A stretch of DNA of 64,000 nt from CBDCFV01 sp965261795 (lineage in GTDB: Bacteria > Chloroflexota > Dehalococcoidia > Lucifugimonadales > UBA3495). Below are positions 15,697-24,380 of the stretch, piece after piece. The notes beneath the pieces were generated by a model. It was not told where the DNA came from. It worked only from the letters and a program-made list of their open reading frames with translations, and made no database searches. Position numbers and translations under genes: made by a program. Location: assembly GCA_965261795.1 (NCBI GenBank), contig OZ253476.1, positions 1,736,001-1,800,000 of the forward strand. Reading direction: 5' to 3'. Every line of letters begins with the position of its first letter. Position 1 is the first letter of the stretch.

Positions 15697-17535
15697 CTAT
15701 CTAACAGATTCGGCGTCCGACTCGCTCTGGTCCCACCAGATATGCTCGTACTTTAACTGAGCCTGGACCGTGGGAGCGCCGTGCAGGTTCTTGATGCTCT
15801 TGTGAGCTACCAACGGGTCGCCCCAGAACCAGAACAAGCCTATGGATGGGGTACCAATGTCCGGCGAAAGGATCAGGTCCTGGATTTCCAGGAGCGTTAC
15901 CTTCCGCTTTTCGTTGTCTGACTCTGCGGCCTGTTTCTGGTAGAGGGCCTCTACCTGGGGGTTGTCGAACCCGGTGTAGTTCCGAGTGCCGCCCGGCCTG
16001 TAGTGAGCGGTAATCAGAGAGTCGGGAACGTTAGCTGTGTAGCAGTGTCCTTGGTTGGCGATAGCGAAGGCATTATCCCTCCACTTCATCAAACCGGTCG
16101 CGGGTTCGAAGGTCTCCAGGGTAAAGCGAACGTTGACGAACTCCGCAAGCTGGTCCTTGACGATGGCCGCGATGTCTCCGTATTGACCGTAGGTCCGGTA
16201 GGAGTAGGTAGCCTCGAAGCCGTCGGGATAGCCGGCCTCGGTGAGCAACCGCTTGGCTTCGTCAATGTCGTCTGGGTGCTTTTCCCCGTCAAGCTCGCGG
16301 AAACCGGGGACCTGCTCCGCCTCTTCCGGCGTCAAGGAGTACCAGGAGCCGGGCTGCAACGGGATGCCGACGTCGCCCTTGCCGCTCTGGATGGTTTCCA
16401 GGATCGGTTGACGGTGTATGGCCAGGTTCAGGGCTGTCCTGACCTTCGGGTCGTCGAAGGGCGACACGTTGACGTTGAACATGGCGACCTGGAGGCAGCC
16501 GTAAGGCTGGCCGTGGAGTATAAGTTCGCCCTTCATGTCCTCTATCATCTTTTCGCGTTCGTCAACGCTCAAATGGTAGGCGGAACTGGAGGAGAACATC
16601 ACTTGCTGAGTCTTGAAAGCCGCGATGATCGTGCCTTTGTCCTTGATGATGAAGGTCTTGAAGCCGTCAAGATAGGGCCGTCCCTCTTTGAAATAGTCCG
16701 GGTTCTTGATGTAAGTGGTGGAAACGTCCTTCTTGTACTCTTCCACCATGAAAGGGCCGGACCCGACCATATTCTCCCACTGCTGAAGGTCCTTGACCTC
16801 CCCGACGTGTTTGGGCACGATTTTGAAAACATCGGCGCCCAAGTAAGTGAAAAAGTCGGCGGCAGAGAACTGCAGCGGAATCTTCACCGTGAGAGGGTCG
16901 ATGATCTCAACAGACCCATGTTTATAATAGGCGCCGACTTCACCGGTGCGGGGCCTGGGTTGATCGGCTTCCACCCACCGGTCAACGCTGTAGGCGACGT
17001 CTTCGGAGGTGACGGGTTCGCCGTCATGCCACTTTACACCCTCGCGTATTTTGAAAACGTAGGCCAGGCCGCCGTCGGTGACCTCCCAGCTTTCCGCTAG
17101 GTCATTGATCAGATCGTCCCGGTCATCCGTCTCGGGGTCGAACTCGACGAGTTGGTTGTACACCGGGCTGGAGTGCATGATCTGGTTGAGAGTTCCGGAT
17201 GCGTGAGTGCCCCAGTGGTCGGGGGCGGAGTAGGCGTGGGCCGGTGGGAACCCGCCCATGATGACCCCGTCCATGGGCATTGCCGGGGCCTCGGTGGCCT
17301 CGGGCGCTGCCGTGGGTTTGGTGTCGACCAACGGGGCAGACGTAGGCATGATGTCCCGCGTAGCCGTGGGCTGGGCTTCCATAGCGGGAGCCTCTGTGGC
17401 CTCCATCTTCGTCTCGGCCGCAGGAGTTTCGGGTTCCGACGCTGCTCCACCACAGGCTACCACGAACAACGCCGCAACCATAAGTGAAGCGAGTAACAAG
17501 GTCTTGGGGAGACGCAACCAGTTGAGATATGTCAT
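15697..17535 (-). CDS. ABC transporter substrate-binding lipoprotein (family 5)
   Basis: 612-aa extracellular solute-binding protein of the DppA/OppA type. A lipoprotein signal precedes the lipobox Cys (LMVAALFVVACGG, Cys about residue 28). A low-complexity linker rich in Ala, Thr and Pro (about 35-95) tethers it to the membrane. The domain body carries DLAESWEVTDGGLAYVFKIREGVKWHDGEPV and VNVSPFDDPKVRTALNLAIHRQPI, hallmark segments. It delivers a peptide or similar ligand to the DppB/DppC pair encoded next. Confidence 0.92.
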   Translation of the reverse strand: MTYLNWLRLPKTLLLASLMVAALFVVACGGAASEPETPAAETKMEATEAPAMEAQPTATRDIMPTSAPLVDTKPTAAPEATEAPAMPMDGVIMGGFPPAHAYSAPDHWGTHASGTLNQIMHSSPVYNQLVEFDPETDDRDDLINDLAESWEVTDGGLAYVFKIREGVKWHDGEPVTSEDVAYSVDRWVEADQPRPRTGEVGAYYKHGSVEIIDPLTVKIPLQFSAADFFTYLGADVFKIVPKHVGEVKDLQQWENMVGSGPFMVEEYKKDVSTTYIKNPDYFKEGRPYLDGFKTFIIKDKGTIIAAFKTQQVMFSSSSAYHLSVDEREKMIEDMKGELILHGQPYGCLQVAMFNVNVSPFDDPKVRTALNLAIHRQPILETIQSGKGDVGIPLQPGSWYSLTPEEAEQVPGFRELDGEKHPDDIDEAKRLLTEAGYPDGFEATYSYRTYGQYGDIAAIVKDQLAEFVNVRFTLETFEPATGLMKWRDNAFAIANQGHCYTANVPDSLITAHYRPGGTRNYTGFDNPQVEALYQKQAAESDNEKRKVTLLEIQDLILSPDIGTPSIGLFWFWGDPLVAHKSIKNLHGAPTVQAQLKYEHIWWDQSESDAESVR

Positions 17536-17982
17536 CCGACCTCCGAGTCAGAAAATTCAGGACCCCTATTGAGGCCCTTGTATTTTAGATACATTGAGTT
17601 GAAATCTTGGGTTCGCGTGAAAATCCAATTTAGAAGGCCAAGCATCGCTTGACCGTATTATTTCGAATCAGTTCACCTTCTTCGGCTCTGTTGGCAATAC
17701 CTCCCTACTCTTAAATATCCGTGAATCCTGATGAGCCGGTGTAATGTAGACCACAGGTTTTCAAAGTGTCAACCGGGTTCCTTTTCCGGGACGGCCCAAA
17801 ATACCGTTATTCACTAACCCAGCAACGAAACCCGTATAATTTTACAGGGCAAATATGTCCTCGCGGTTACCGGTGGGATGATTCGTGAGGAAGACGGAAG
17901 CCGCAATCTGAGGACTCCCCGGAGAGAGTCCCCTGATTGATCGTGGACTGTGGAGCGAGGAAAGAGCGCCGCATTGGCCAGG
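17536..17982. other. Intergenic region between two ABC importer operons
   Basis: 447 bp, AT-richer than the genes around it, with no open frame of note. It holds a promoter candidate for the lipoprotein gene (see 17743-17772) and, at 17912-17931, a 6-bp stem GGACTC/GAGTCC that could end the upstream operon but lacks a U-tract. Confidence 0.6.
17743..17772 (-). promoter_or_regulatory. Candidate promoter of the first ABC importer operon
   Basis: Minus strand TTGACA (17772-17767), an 18-bp spacer and TACATT (17748-17743), about 210 bp upstream of the binding-protein start. The -35 is perfect and the -10 weaker. Confidence 0.45.
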
Positions 17983-18891
17983 CTATCTGCCCCTTAACTT
18001 GGGGTCCAGGACGTCCCGCATAGCGTCGCCGAGCAGGTTGGCGCCGAACACCGCCAGCGCAATGGCTACGCCGGGGAAAATCGCCAGAGAAGGAGCTACG
18101 CTGATGAAGGCATCGGCCGCCGCCCGCAACATGGTGCCCCAAGTGGGAACGTCCGGCGGGACGCCGATTCCCAGGAAGCTAAGGGAGGCTTCGGTGGTAA
18201 TTGCCAGGCCCAGGGTAATGGTGCTCAAAACGATGCAGGTCGCAAAGATGTTGGGCATTATGTGCCGGAAGACGATGCGGACCGGCTGCGCCCCCACTGC
18301 TCTGGCTGCCAGAACGTAGTCGAACTCCTTGACGCTCAGGGCTTGCGAGCGAACCGTTCGGGCGGTACGCGGCACCATGATGATAATCAACGCCATGATG
18401 ACGTTGGTCACCGACGCGCCAAGGACGGACATGATTCCCAACCCCAGTATGATGACCGGAAAGGCGAGAAGGGCATCCACCAGTCTTTGCGTAATCAGAT
18501 CGAACTTGCCGCCGATGTAGGCGCTGACAATGCCCAGGACCGCCCCAACGGAGATACCGATGAGTACGCTGATTGTCCCAACCCACATGGAGACACGGGC
18601 GCCATAGACGAGACGACTCAACACATCCCGGCCGGCCTCGTCGGCCCCCAGGAGGTATTGGCTGTCCGGAGGGGCGTAAATGGCGCCGGCGTCGGGCTTG
18701 TATGGATCATGGGGCGCAATGAGAGGGGCAAATACGGCAACTAACACAAGGAACGCCAATATTGCCCCACCTGCCGCTCCCAAGGGCTTGCGACGAGAGA
18801 AGTCTATGACCACCCGTAGGGGAGCGACAACCTGCCGCCATCCCCTGTCTATAGTTGGGAGCGCTTCTTCTAACCTTTGCTCCGGGAGCAT
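17983..18891 (-). CDS. Peptide/nickel-type ABC transporter permease (DppC-like), second system
   Basis: 302-aa permease, homologous throughout to the one at 13677-14600. LLGADEAGRDVLSRLVYGARVSMWVG and the EAA loop TVRSQALSVKEFDYVLAARAVGAQPVRIVFRHIMP are clear, and it ends LLGDAMRDVLDPKLRGR. Five to six membrane helices. Coupled to the DppB-like gene 24 bp upstream. It is the last gene of a three-gene transcript. Confidence 0.9.
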   Translation of the reverse strand: MLPEQRLEEALPTIDRGWRQVVAPLRVVIDFSRRKPLGAAGGAILAFLVLVAVFAPLIAPHDPYKPDAGAIYAPPDSQYLLGADEAGRDVLSRLVYGARVSMWVGTISVLIGISVGAVLGIVSAYIGGKFDLITQRLVDALLAFPVIILGLGIMSVLGASVTNVIMALIIIMVPRTARTVRSQALSVKEFDYVLAARAVGAQPVRIVFRHIMPNIFATCIVLSTITLGLAITTEASLSFLGIGVPPDVPTWGTMLRAAADAFISVAPSLAIFPGVAIALAVFGANLLGDAMRDVLDPKLRGR

Positions 18892-18915
18892 GGCTCCTCC
18901 AGTAATTCTGAGCGG

Positions 18916-19875
18916 TTAACCGTAGCGGACCCTGGGGTCCAGCCATCCGTAGAGAAGGTCTACAATCATGTTTATAGTCAGGACGAATACCGCCGCCAGG
19001 AGGATGATTGCCTGAATCATGGCGTAGTCCCGGCGCTGGAGACTGTCCAGCAAAAGGGTGCCGGTGCCCGGCACCAGGAAGATGGCTTCTATGAGCACCA
19101 CGCCGCCCATCAGCGCACCGAATTGTAGCCCCGCGACGGTTACCACTGGCAAAAGGGCGTTCTTGAGGGCGTGCCGGAATACAACGGCCCATTCCTTTAA
19201 ACCTTTGGACCGTGCGGTCCTGACGTAGTCTTCGCGCAGCACTTCCAACATGGCCGAGCGGGTCAGCCGGGCAATGAAGGCAACGTCGTGGTATCCCAAG
19301 GCAAGGGCTGGGAATATCATCTGTTTTGTGTTGGTCCACGGGTTGTCCCAAGGATTGGCGTAGTCTAAGGGAGGCAGCCATTTGAACCACAACGCAAGGC
19401 CGACAATCACGAGAATGCCAATCCAGAAGGTCGGGGCGGCCACGCCGGTTATGGTAAAAACCTTGGCGGCGTGGTCGACCCAAGTGTCCTGCCGGATGGC
19501 CGACAGGACGCCCAGAGGAACGGCGATAACGGTGGAAATAAAGATAGCCATTACGGCCAATTGCAGGGTTACCGGCAGGCGGTCCTTGATCTCATTCTTG
19601 ACCGGGGTCCCGTCCCAGACCGACTCGCCGAAATCGCCGCGCAGCAGGTCCCATATCCAGTTGCCGTACTGTATCAGGATTGGGCGGTCGGTGCCCAACT
19701 TATGGCGGAGGTTGTCCAGTTCCTCCTGGGTATAGGAACCTTCACCCTCTTCCCCCAATAGAATCAGCAAGGCCGGGTCGCCGGGCAGTACGCGCATGAT
19801 GGCGAACACCATGATAGTCACCAGCACTATCGTGGGTACGAACAAGGCCAACCGTTTGAGTACGTATTCGCGCAT
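18916..19875 (-). CDS. Peptide/nickel-type ABC transporter permease (DppB-like), second system
   Basis: 319-aa permease. N-terminal REYVLKRLALFVPTIVLVTIMVF, MRVLPGDPALLILLGEEGEG, EAA loop ARSKGLKEWAVVFRHALKNALLPVV and the C-terminal YGWLDPRVRYG are all typical of DppB. The same EEGEG insertion after the LLG motif occurs in the first-system DppB, which suggests the two importers arose by duplication. Confidence 0.9.
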   Translation of the reverse strand: MREYVLKRLALFVPTIVLVTIMVFAIMRVLPGDPALLILLGEEGEGSYTQEELDNLRHKLGTDRPILIQYGNWIWDLLRGDFGESVWDGTPVKNEIKDRLPVTLQLAVMAIFISTVIAVPLGVLSAIRQDTWVDHAAKVFTITGVAAPTFWIGILVIVGLALWFKWLPPLDYANPWDNPWTNTKQMIFPALALGYHDVAFIARLTRSAMLEVLREDYVRTARSKGLKEWAVVFRHALKNALLPVVTVAGLQFGALMGGVVLIEAIFLVPGTGTLLLDSLQRRDYAMIQAIILLAAVFVLTINMIVDLLYGWLDPRVRYG

Positions 19876-19962
19876 CGTATCGCTCGCCGGGGTTTAAAGA
19901 TGAGGAGGAACGGCGCCGCCGGCCCATCGAAACAGACCGGCGGCTTGGGAGATCTGGATGTG

Positions 19963-21867
19963 CTAGTTGGGGTCTCCCGGTTTAGCGTCGGGGTCGTACC
20001 ACCAACTCTCCATAGTGTGGAGTATGTGGAGGGTGGGCGGCGTGTAGTAGTTCTTTATCTTGACATTTTTGATGTCGTAAATCGGCGACCAGTACATGGT
20101 CGGCCAGTGCAGGGTGCCCTCCCTGGCGATGTCCTCGGCTTCCCTCAACAGTTCGCGGCGCTTGCTGAGGTCCAGTTCGCGGGTCTGCTTTTCGAAGATC
20201 TCCCGGAGCCTGGGGTCGTTGTACCCAAGCTGGTTCCTGGAGCCGCCGGGCAACAGAATGGAGGTAAAAATCTCGTCCGGGTCGCTGATGGTCACACCGT
20301 GGCAGATGCGTCCCAAGGTGTAGTCGCCTTCAGCGAACATGGCCAAGCCGGCCGTGGGGTCGACGGCGTTCAACTCCAGTTTCATCCCAATGGCCGCCAT
20401 TTGTTCCTTAACGAAAGGGGCCTCGGTGGGGTAGACGTAGTTTGTGCGGTAGGTGTAGACAACCTCAATACCTTCACCGTAGCCGGCTTCGGCCATCAGC
20501 CGCTTGGCCTCTTCGATGTCGGCGGGATCCTTGACCACGTCTTCACGGCCGATGGGATTGGTTACCAGGTTGCCGTCCTTGTCCAAGTAGCGGTGGCCGG
20601 GCCAAGTCCATGCCTCTTCCTGGGGTATCACTGTATCAGGTGCGAAAGTGGTGGCTGCGGAGGCGGCCCAACCCCACACAGCTTGGTGGTACGTCAACCG
20701 GTCGAGGGCGAGATAGACTGCCCTTCTTACCTTGGGGTCGTTAAACGGCTCTCTAGTGAAATTCATGAAGAAACCGCAGGGTCCGCCCGTAGTCTGTCGA
20801 AACACCAGCCTGCCTTCGGTCTTCTTGATGAGGGCATCTATCTCCACGTTCTTCAAAGGCGGCGCTCCCAGCGAAACGTGGCCCAGGACCTGCTCGGTTT
20901 CCAGGGCGGTCACCGACCTAGCTTTGTCTTTGATGATGAATACCTTGATGCTGTCCAGGAATGGGAGGCCTTCTTTGAAGTAATCGGGGTTCTTCTCGAA
21001 GCTATAGGAACCCAGACGCTTGAACCCGGCGTGGATGAAGGGACCGGACCCCACGATGTTTGCAGGCACGTTGATGTCTAGGCCCGCTCCCGCCACCACG
21101 TGTTCGGGGACAATCTTGGGGTAGGAACTGCCAAGGAACTTGATGAAGGCAGGGGCCGGGTAGTTGGTGGTTATCTGGACTGTGTTCGCGTCTATGGCTT
21201 CCGAGCTCTTGTAGTAGGGCCGCAGGGCTCCGGTGCGGGGCCTCGGCTCTCCAGCGGCGGTCATCCGGTCCATGCTGAAGACGACGTCGCTGGCGGTAAC
21301 CGGTTTGCCGTCCCACCATTTGGCTTGGTCGTTCAGGTAGAAGGTGTGGGTGACGCCGTCGTCGTCCAGTTCCCAAGTGGTGCAAAGGTCGCAGATAATC
21401 TCGTCGGTCTTGACATGGTTGTACATCACCAGGCCGTTGTAGAGGGAGCCGGTAGGCCTGGCAGTATGCGTGGTGGCGCCGCGGTGAACGTCCCATAACT
21501 CGGGGTTCTGATCGTGGAACAGGTCAATATGACCGCCGTACTTTCCGTTTTTAACCCAAGCCATGACGTCGGCAGCGCCCTCAGGGACCGCAGTGGGAGT
21601 AGCGATGACGATGACCTCCCTCACTACTTCCTTCACCACTTCCTTTTCTACTGCTACTTCCTTGATGACTTCCTTCTCAACCTCTTTTTCCACCACGACC
21701 TGTTTCTCAACAGGCACCTCTTTGATGACTTCCTTCTCGACGATGACCTCTTTTTCCACGATCTGAGGCTCGGCGGCGCTGCCGCCGCAAGCCAAGGCAA
21801 ATAACAAAAGGAAAGCGGCCACTGCCGGCAAGAGTGTGCTCGATTTAAACCAACGGTACCTAAGCAT
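19963..21867 (-). CDS. ABC transporter substrate-binding lipoprotein with EKEV linker
   Basis: 634-aa family-5 binding protein from the ATG at 21867, which follows GGAGGGATTTTG. Lipobox Cys is in LLLFALACGGSAAEP (about residue 26). Residues about 33-85 form an extended charged repeat (VEKEVIKEVPVEKQVVVEKE and so on), a probable coiled or extended tether typical of Chloroflexota lipoproteins. The binding domain carries DLCTTWELDDDGVTHTFYLN, DQAKWWDGKPVTASDVVFS and NDPKVRRAVYLALDRL. It feeds the second DppB/DppC pair. Confidence 0.92.
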   Translation of the reverse strand: MLRYRWFKSSTLLPAVAAFLLLFALACGGSAAEPQIVEKEVIVEKEVIKEVPVEKQVVVEKEVEKEVIKEVAVEKEVVKEVVREVIVIATPTAVPEGAADVMAWVKNGKYGGHIDLFHDQNPELWDVHRGATTHTARPTGSLYNGLVMYNHVKTDEIICDLCTTWELDDDGVTHTFYLNDQAKWWDGKPVTASDVVFSMDRMTAAGEPRPRTGALRPYYKSSEAIDANTVQITTNYPAPAFIKFLGSSYPKIVPEHVVAGAGLDINVPANIVGSGPFIHAGFKRLGSYSFEKNPDYFKEGLPFLDSIKVFIIKDKARSVTALETEQVLGHVSLGAPPLKNVEIDALIKKTEGRLVFRQTTGGPCGFFMNFTREPFNDPKVRRAVYLALDRLTYHQAVWGWAASAATTFAPDTVIPQEEAWTWPGHRYLDKDGNLVTNPIGREDVVKDPADIEEAKRLMAEAGYGEGIEVVYTYRTNYVYPTEAPFVKEQMAAIGMKLELNAVDPTAGLAMFAEGDYTLGRICHGVTISDPDEIFTSILLPGGSRNQLGYNDPRLREIFEKQTRELDLSKRRELLREAEDIAREGTLHWPTMYWSPIYDIKNVKIKNYYTPPTLHILHTMESWWYDPDAKPGDPN

Positions 21868-22126
21868 CAAAATCCCTCCGTTTTTCTTGGAACTGAAGAC
21901 ACGAAACAGATGACGTTTTTCGTATATGATGTGCACCAAAATCGTTGTGTAGCACTATAGATTTGCCGAGTTCCGTATGCTATGAACGGTATACGTCGCA
22001 CACGACTAATGACACAAAGCCATTTGTTTGCAATGCGCTGGGATTCTAACCGAGGGCTGGCGGCAAGTCAACGCTGAACATGCTGTGGTGCAGGGCCTGT
22101 TTCAAGGTGATATGTGACAGGGTACA
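21868..22126. other. Divergent intergenic region
   Basis: Lies between the minus-strand importer operon and the plus-strand aminotransferase. No gene seen. It should contain the promoter of the second ABC operon, but no convincing -35/-10 pair was found on the minus strand. Confidence 0.5.
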
Positions 22127-22135
22127 TGCTATAAT
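22127..22135 (+). promoter_or_regulatory. Extended -10 promoter of the class V aminotransferase gene
   Basis: TGCTATAAT, a perfect extended -10 element, about 125 bp upstream of the ATG. No good -35 is present, as expected for extended -10 promoters. Confidence 0.55.
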
Positions 22136-22174
22136 CTTGCTCCGCTGGCGAAGGCATTTGGCGGCGCCCTTTGT

Positions 22175-22234
22175 GTAGAAAGGCAACTATAGAGATACAA
22201 CTATGTAGACAGGCAACTATAGAGATACAGTTAT
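22175..22234 (+). repeat. Two direct 30-bp repeats in the aminotransferase leader
   Basis: Two units of 30 bp (22175-22204, 22205-22234) share AGGCAACTATAGAGATACA and differ at a few positions; a third partial copy AGAGATACAG follows to 22244. They fill the leader between promoter and start codon and may be a regulator-binding site or simple slippage. Confidence 0.8.
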
Positions 22235-22261
22235 AGAGATACAGTGGATGGGTAGGAAAAC

Positions 22262-23374
22262 ATGGTGAACATCACCAAGCAAAACCTTCGGACGCCCGGG
22301 CCGACACCGGTGCCGGATGACATCGTTGAGGCGATGTCCAACCCGATGATCAACCACCGGGGCCCCGAGTTCCTGGAGATCATCTTTCAGTGCACTGAAC
22401 AGTTGAAGCAGGTCTTCATGACCCAGAACGGCGTTTACATCCTCACCTCGTCTGGAACAGGAGCGCTGGAGGCCGCAATCGTCAATACGCTGTCACCGGA
22501 CGACCGGGTGATAGCCGCATCTGCGGGGTCTTTCGGGGACCGGTTTACGGACATGGCCGAGGCATTCGGCGCGGATGTGCGCAGGCTGGAGTTCGAGTGG
22601 GGCGAGGCGATAGACCCGGATGCCATCCGCCAGGCGCTGCGCGAGGACCCGGACGCCAAGGCAGTGCTGGTGACGCACAACGAGACTTCCACCGGGTTAA
22701 CGCACCCGTTGGAGGACATCGCGCGGGTGGTCAAAGGCGAGTTCGGCAAGCTGCTCCTGGTGGACGCGGTAAGCAGCCTTGGTTGCATTCCATTGCCGGT
22801 GGACGGCTGGGACTGCGACGTGGTGGGAACGGCGTCGCAAAAGGGGTTTATGATCCCGCCGGGGCTGGCGTTCGTCAGCATGAGCAAAGCCGCATGGGAA
22901 GCGGCCGAGACTGCCACCATGCCGAAGTTCTACTTCGACTTGGCCGAGGCCCACAAGTACCTGGAAAGGGGCCAAACTCCCTTTACCCCCAATGTCGCCC
23001 TGTTGTATGGCCTCTCCTTGGCGTTGGACAAGCTCCACGAGGAAGGAATGGAGAACGTCTACGAGCGCCATGCCAACATCACCAAGCTGACCCGGGACGG
23101 CATCCGGGACTTGGGGTTGGAATTGCTGGTGGAGGACGACAGGCTGGCCTCGAATACCGTCACGGCGGTAAAGATGCCCGAGGGGATCGACGGTAGCAAG
23201 CTGATGTCGTTGACCCGCACCGACGAGAACGTGGTACTGGCGGGCGGGCAGGGCAAGCTATCCGGCAAGATATTCCGCATAGGACACTTGGGGTACGTAA
23301 CTCCTGAAGACATACAAGAGGTGTTGGACTCGTTGAAGAGCGTGTTGCCCAAAGTCGGCTTCAGGGCCTACTAA
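22262..23374 (+). CDS. Class V aminotransferase (serine/alanine-glyoxylate type)
   Basis: 370-aa PLP enzyme. RTPGPTPVPDDIVEAMSNPMINHRGPEF at the N-terminus is typical of the serine-glyoxylate/alanine-glyoxylate group; VDAVSSLGCIPLPVDGWDCDV supplies the PLP-binding Asp, and TASQKGFMIPPG the Schiff-base Lys (about residue 193). It transfers an amino group from serine, alanine or a relative to glyoxylate or another oxoacid. ATG at 22262 follows GGGTAGGAAAAC. Confidence 0.9.
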   Translation: MVNITKQNLRTPGPTPVPDDIVEAMSNPMINHRGPEFLEIIFQCTEQLKQVFMTQNGVYILTSSGTGALEAAIVNTLSPDDRVIAASAGSFGDRFTDMAEAFGADVRRLEFEWGEAIDPDAIRQALREDPDAKAVLVTHNETSTGLTHPLEDIARVVKGEFGKLLLVDAVSSLGCIPLPVDGWDCDVVGTASQKGFMIPPGLAFVSMSKAAWEAAETATMPKFYFDLAEAHKYLERGQTPFTPNVALLYGLSLALDKLHEEGMENVYERHANITKLTRDGIRDLGLELLVEDDRLASNTVTAVKMPEGIDGSKLMSLTRTDENVVLAGGQGKLSGKIFRIGHLGYVTPEDIQEVLDSLKSVLPKVGFRAY

Positions 23375-23454
23375 GGTCATCACCGTATGTCTATAGTTAG
23401 CTGCCGCGGGACGCGAGACGGAAAGGCGCCCGCGATGAAAATGGAGGTCTGACG

Positions 23455-23913
23455 TTGGCGACCTCTCAGTTGCAAGTGACAATGGCCACGCTGCGAATCG
23501 GCTTGGCTGAAATTCGGAACAAAGAAAGTCAGTTGGACCACCTGATCGCCCAGTTCCGTACCCAACTACGCAGGCTGCCCCGCCAGGTTATTTACGGGCG
23601 GACGTCTTTGGATGCGTCCTTGGCCGCAATGGGCGAGATAGAAGAGCGGCTAGCCGACGTGCTGGTCACCCGGAGAAGGCTGCTGGCTATCAAGAAGACG
23701 GCCACCGAGGAACTGGAGTCGCTTGAGGTTGTAAAGCAGGTCGATGAAGCCCGGCGCTCCTTGTCCACATTGAGGCAGCATGCGCGGGTTTCCGGACAGG
23801 ACACGGAAACCGAGGCCGAGATCAAACGGCTGGAGAAATTCATCGCCGAATACAGCAAACGGGCCGAGATGATCATCACTGCCAGCTACGAAGAGCGGAA
23901 CGACTTGGGCTAA
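23455..23913 (+). CDS. Coiled-coil protein of unknown function
   Basis: 152-aa helical, highly charged protein. TTG at 23455 with GGAGGT eight bases upstream is the likely start. Heptad-like patterns run through residues 12-55 and 60-145, for instance ATEELESLEVVKQVDEARR and EIKRLEKFIAEYSKRAEMI. No catalytic motif, signal or membrane segment. It is followed without gap by a tiny ORF and then by a HEPN-like gene. No function is assigned. Confidence 0.6.
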   Translation: MATSQLQVTMATLRIGLAEIRNKESQLDHLIAQFRTQLRRLPRQVIYGRTSLDASLAAMGEIEERLADVLVTRRRLLAIKKTATEELESLEVVKQVDEARRSLSTLRQHARVSGQDTETEAEIKRLEKFIAEYSKRAEMIITASYEERNDLG

Positions 23914-24003
23914 ATGCTTTTGGAACGAAGCGCGAGGCTAATGGCAGCGACAGACCGGGTGAGGGCAATATTCGCGGACGCGGAGGCCTTGGCCGGCTCT
24001 TAG
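23914..24003 (+). CDS. 29-aa small ORF between coiled-coil and PaREP1-like genes
   Basis: ATG at 23914 directly abuts the preceding TAA. The peptide, MLLERSARLMAATDRVRAI and ten more residues, is helical and could be a short partner peptide or the remnant of a longer gene. Coding status is uncertain. Confidence 0.25.
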   Translation: MLLERSARLMAATDRVRAIFADAEALAGS

Positions 24004-24020
24004 TTCCCCGGATACCCAGC

Positions 24021-24371
24021 ATGATGATACAGGAACATATAAATACGGCCCGTGAATTCCTCGATGGGTCCGCCAGGGAGTTTGCCGCCGGGGATGTTCT
24101 GCAAGGTTCGGAGAAGCTGTGGGGCGCCTTTTCCCATGCAGTGACGGCTGTATGCCAAGAAAACGGCTGGAAGTATGGAAATCACCAGCAGACCATCGAT
24201 GCGGGACTGCGGCTAGCTGACGAAATGGGAATCGACGCAGCCGGAGTGTGGGCGGCGCGCAGCTTTCGCGCGAATTTTTATCATGGGTTCCTGGAAGACT
24301 TCGAAGTAGAACACGGACGCCCAGTGGTGCGTTACTTTGTTGAGCGCATCCTGGACTCGCGAGAAGCATAG
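24021..24371 (+). CDS. PaREP1/HEPN-like small protein
   Basis: 116-aa all-helical protein. GDVLQGSEKLWGAFSHAVTAVCQENGW is the PaREP1-type helix pair, and RSFRANFYHGF contains an R-x4-H-like motif such as HEPN RNases use. PaREP1/HEPN proteins commonly pair with nucleotidyltransferases or other partners; none is adjacent here. ATG at 24021. Confidence 0.55.
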   Translation: MMIQEHINTAREFLDGSAREFAAGDVLQGSEKLWGAFSHAVTAVCQENGWKYGNHQQTIDAGLRLADEMGIDAAGVWAARSFRANFYHGFLEDFEVEHGRPVVRYFVERILDSREA

Positions 24372-24380
24372 CCACCTGCC

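Noticed and set aside
16003..17100. 365-aa plus-strand ORF
   Set aside because: Antisense shadow of the substrate-binding lipoprotein gene.
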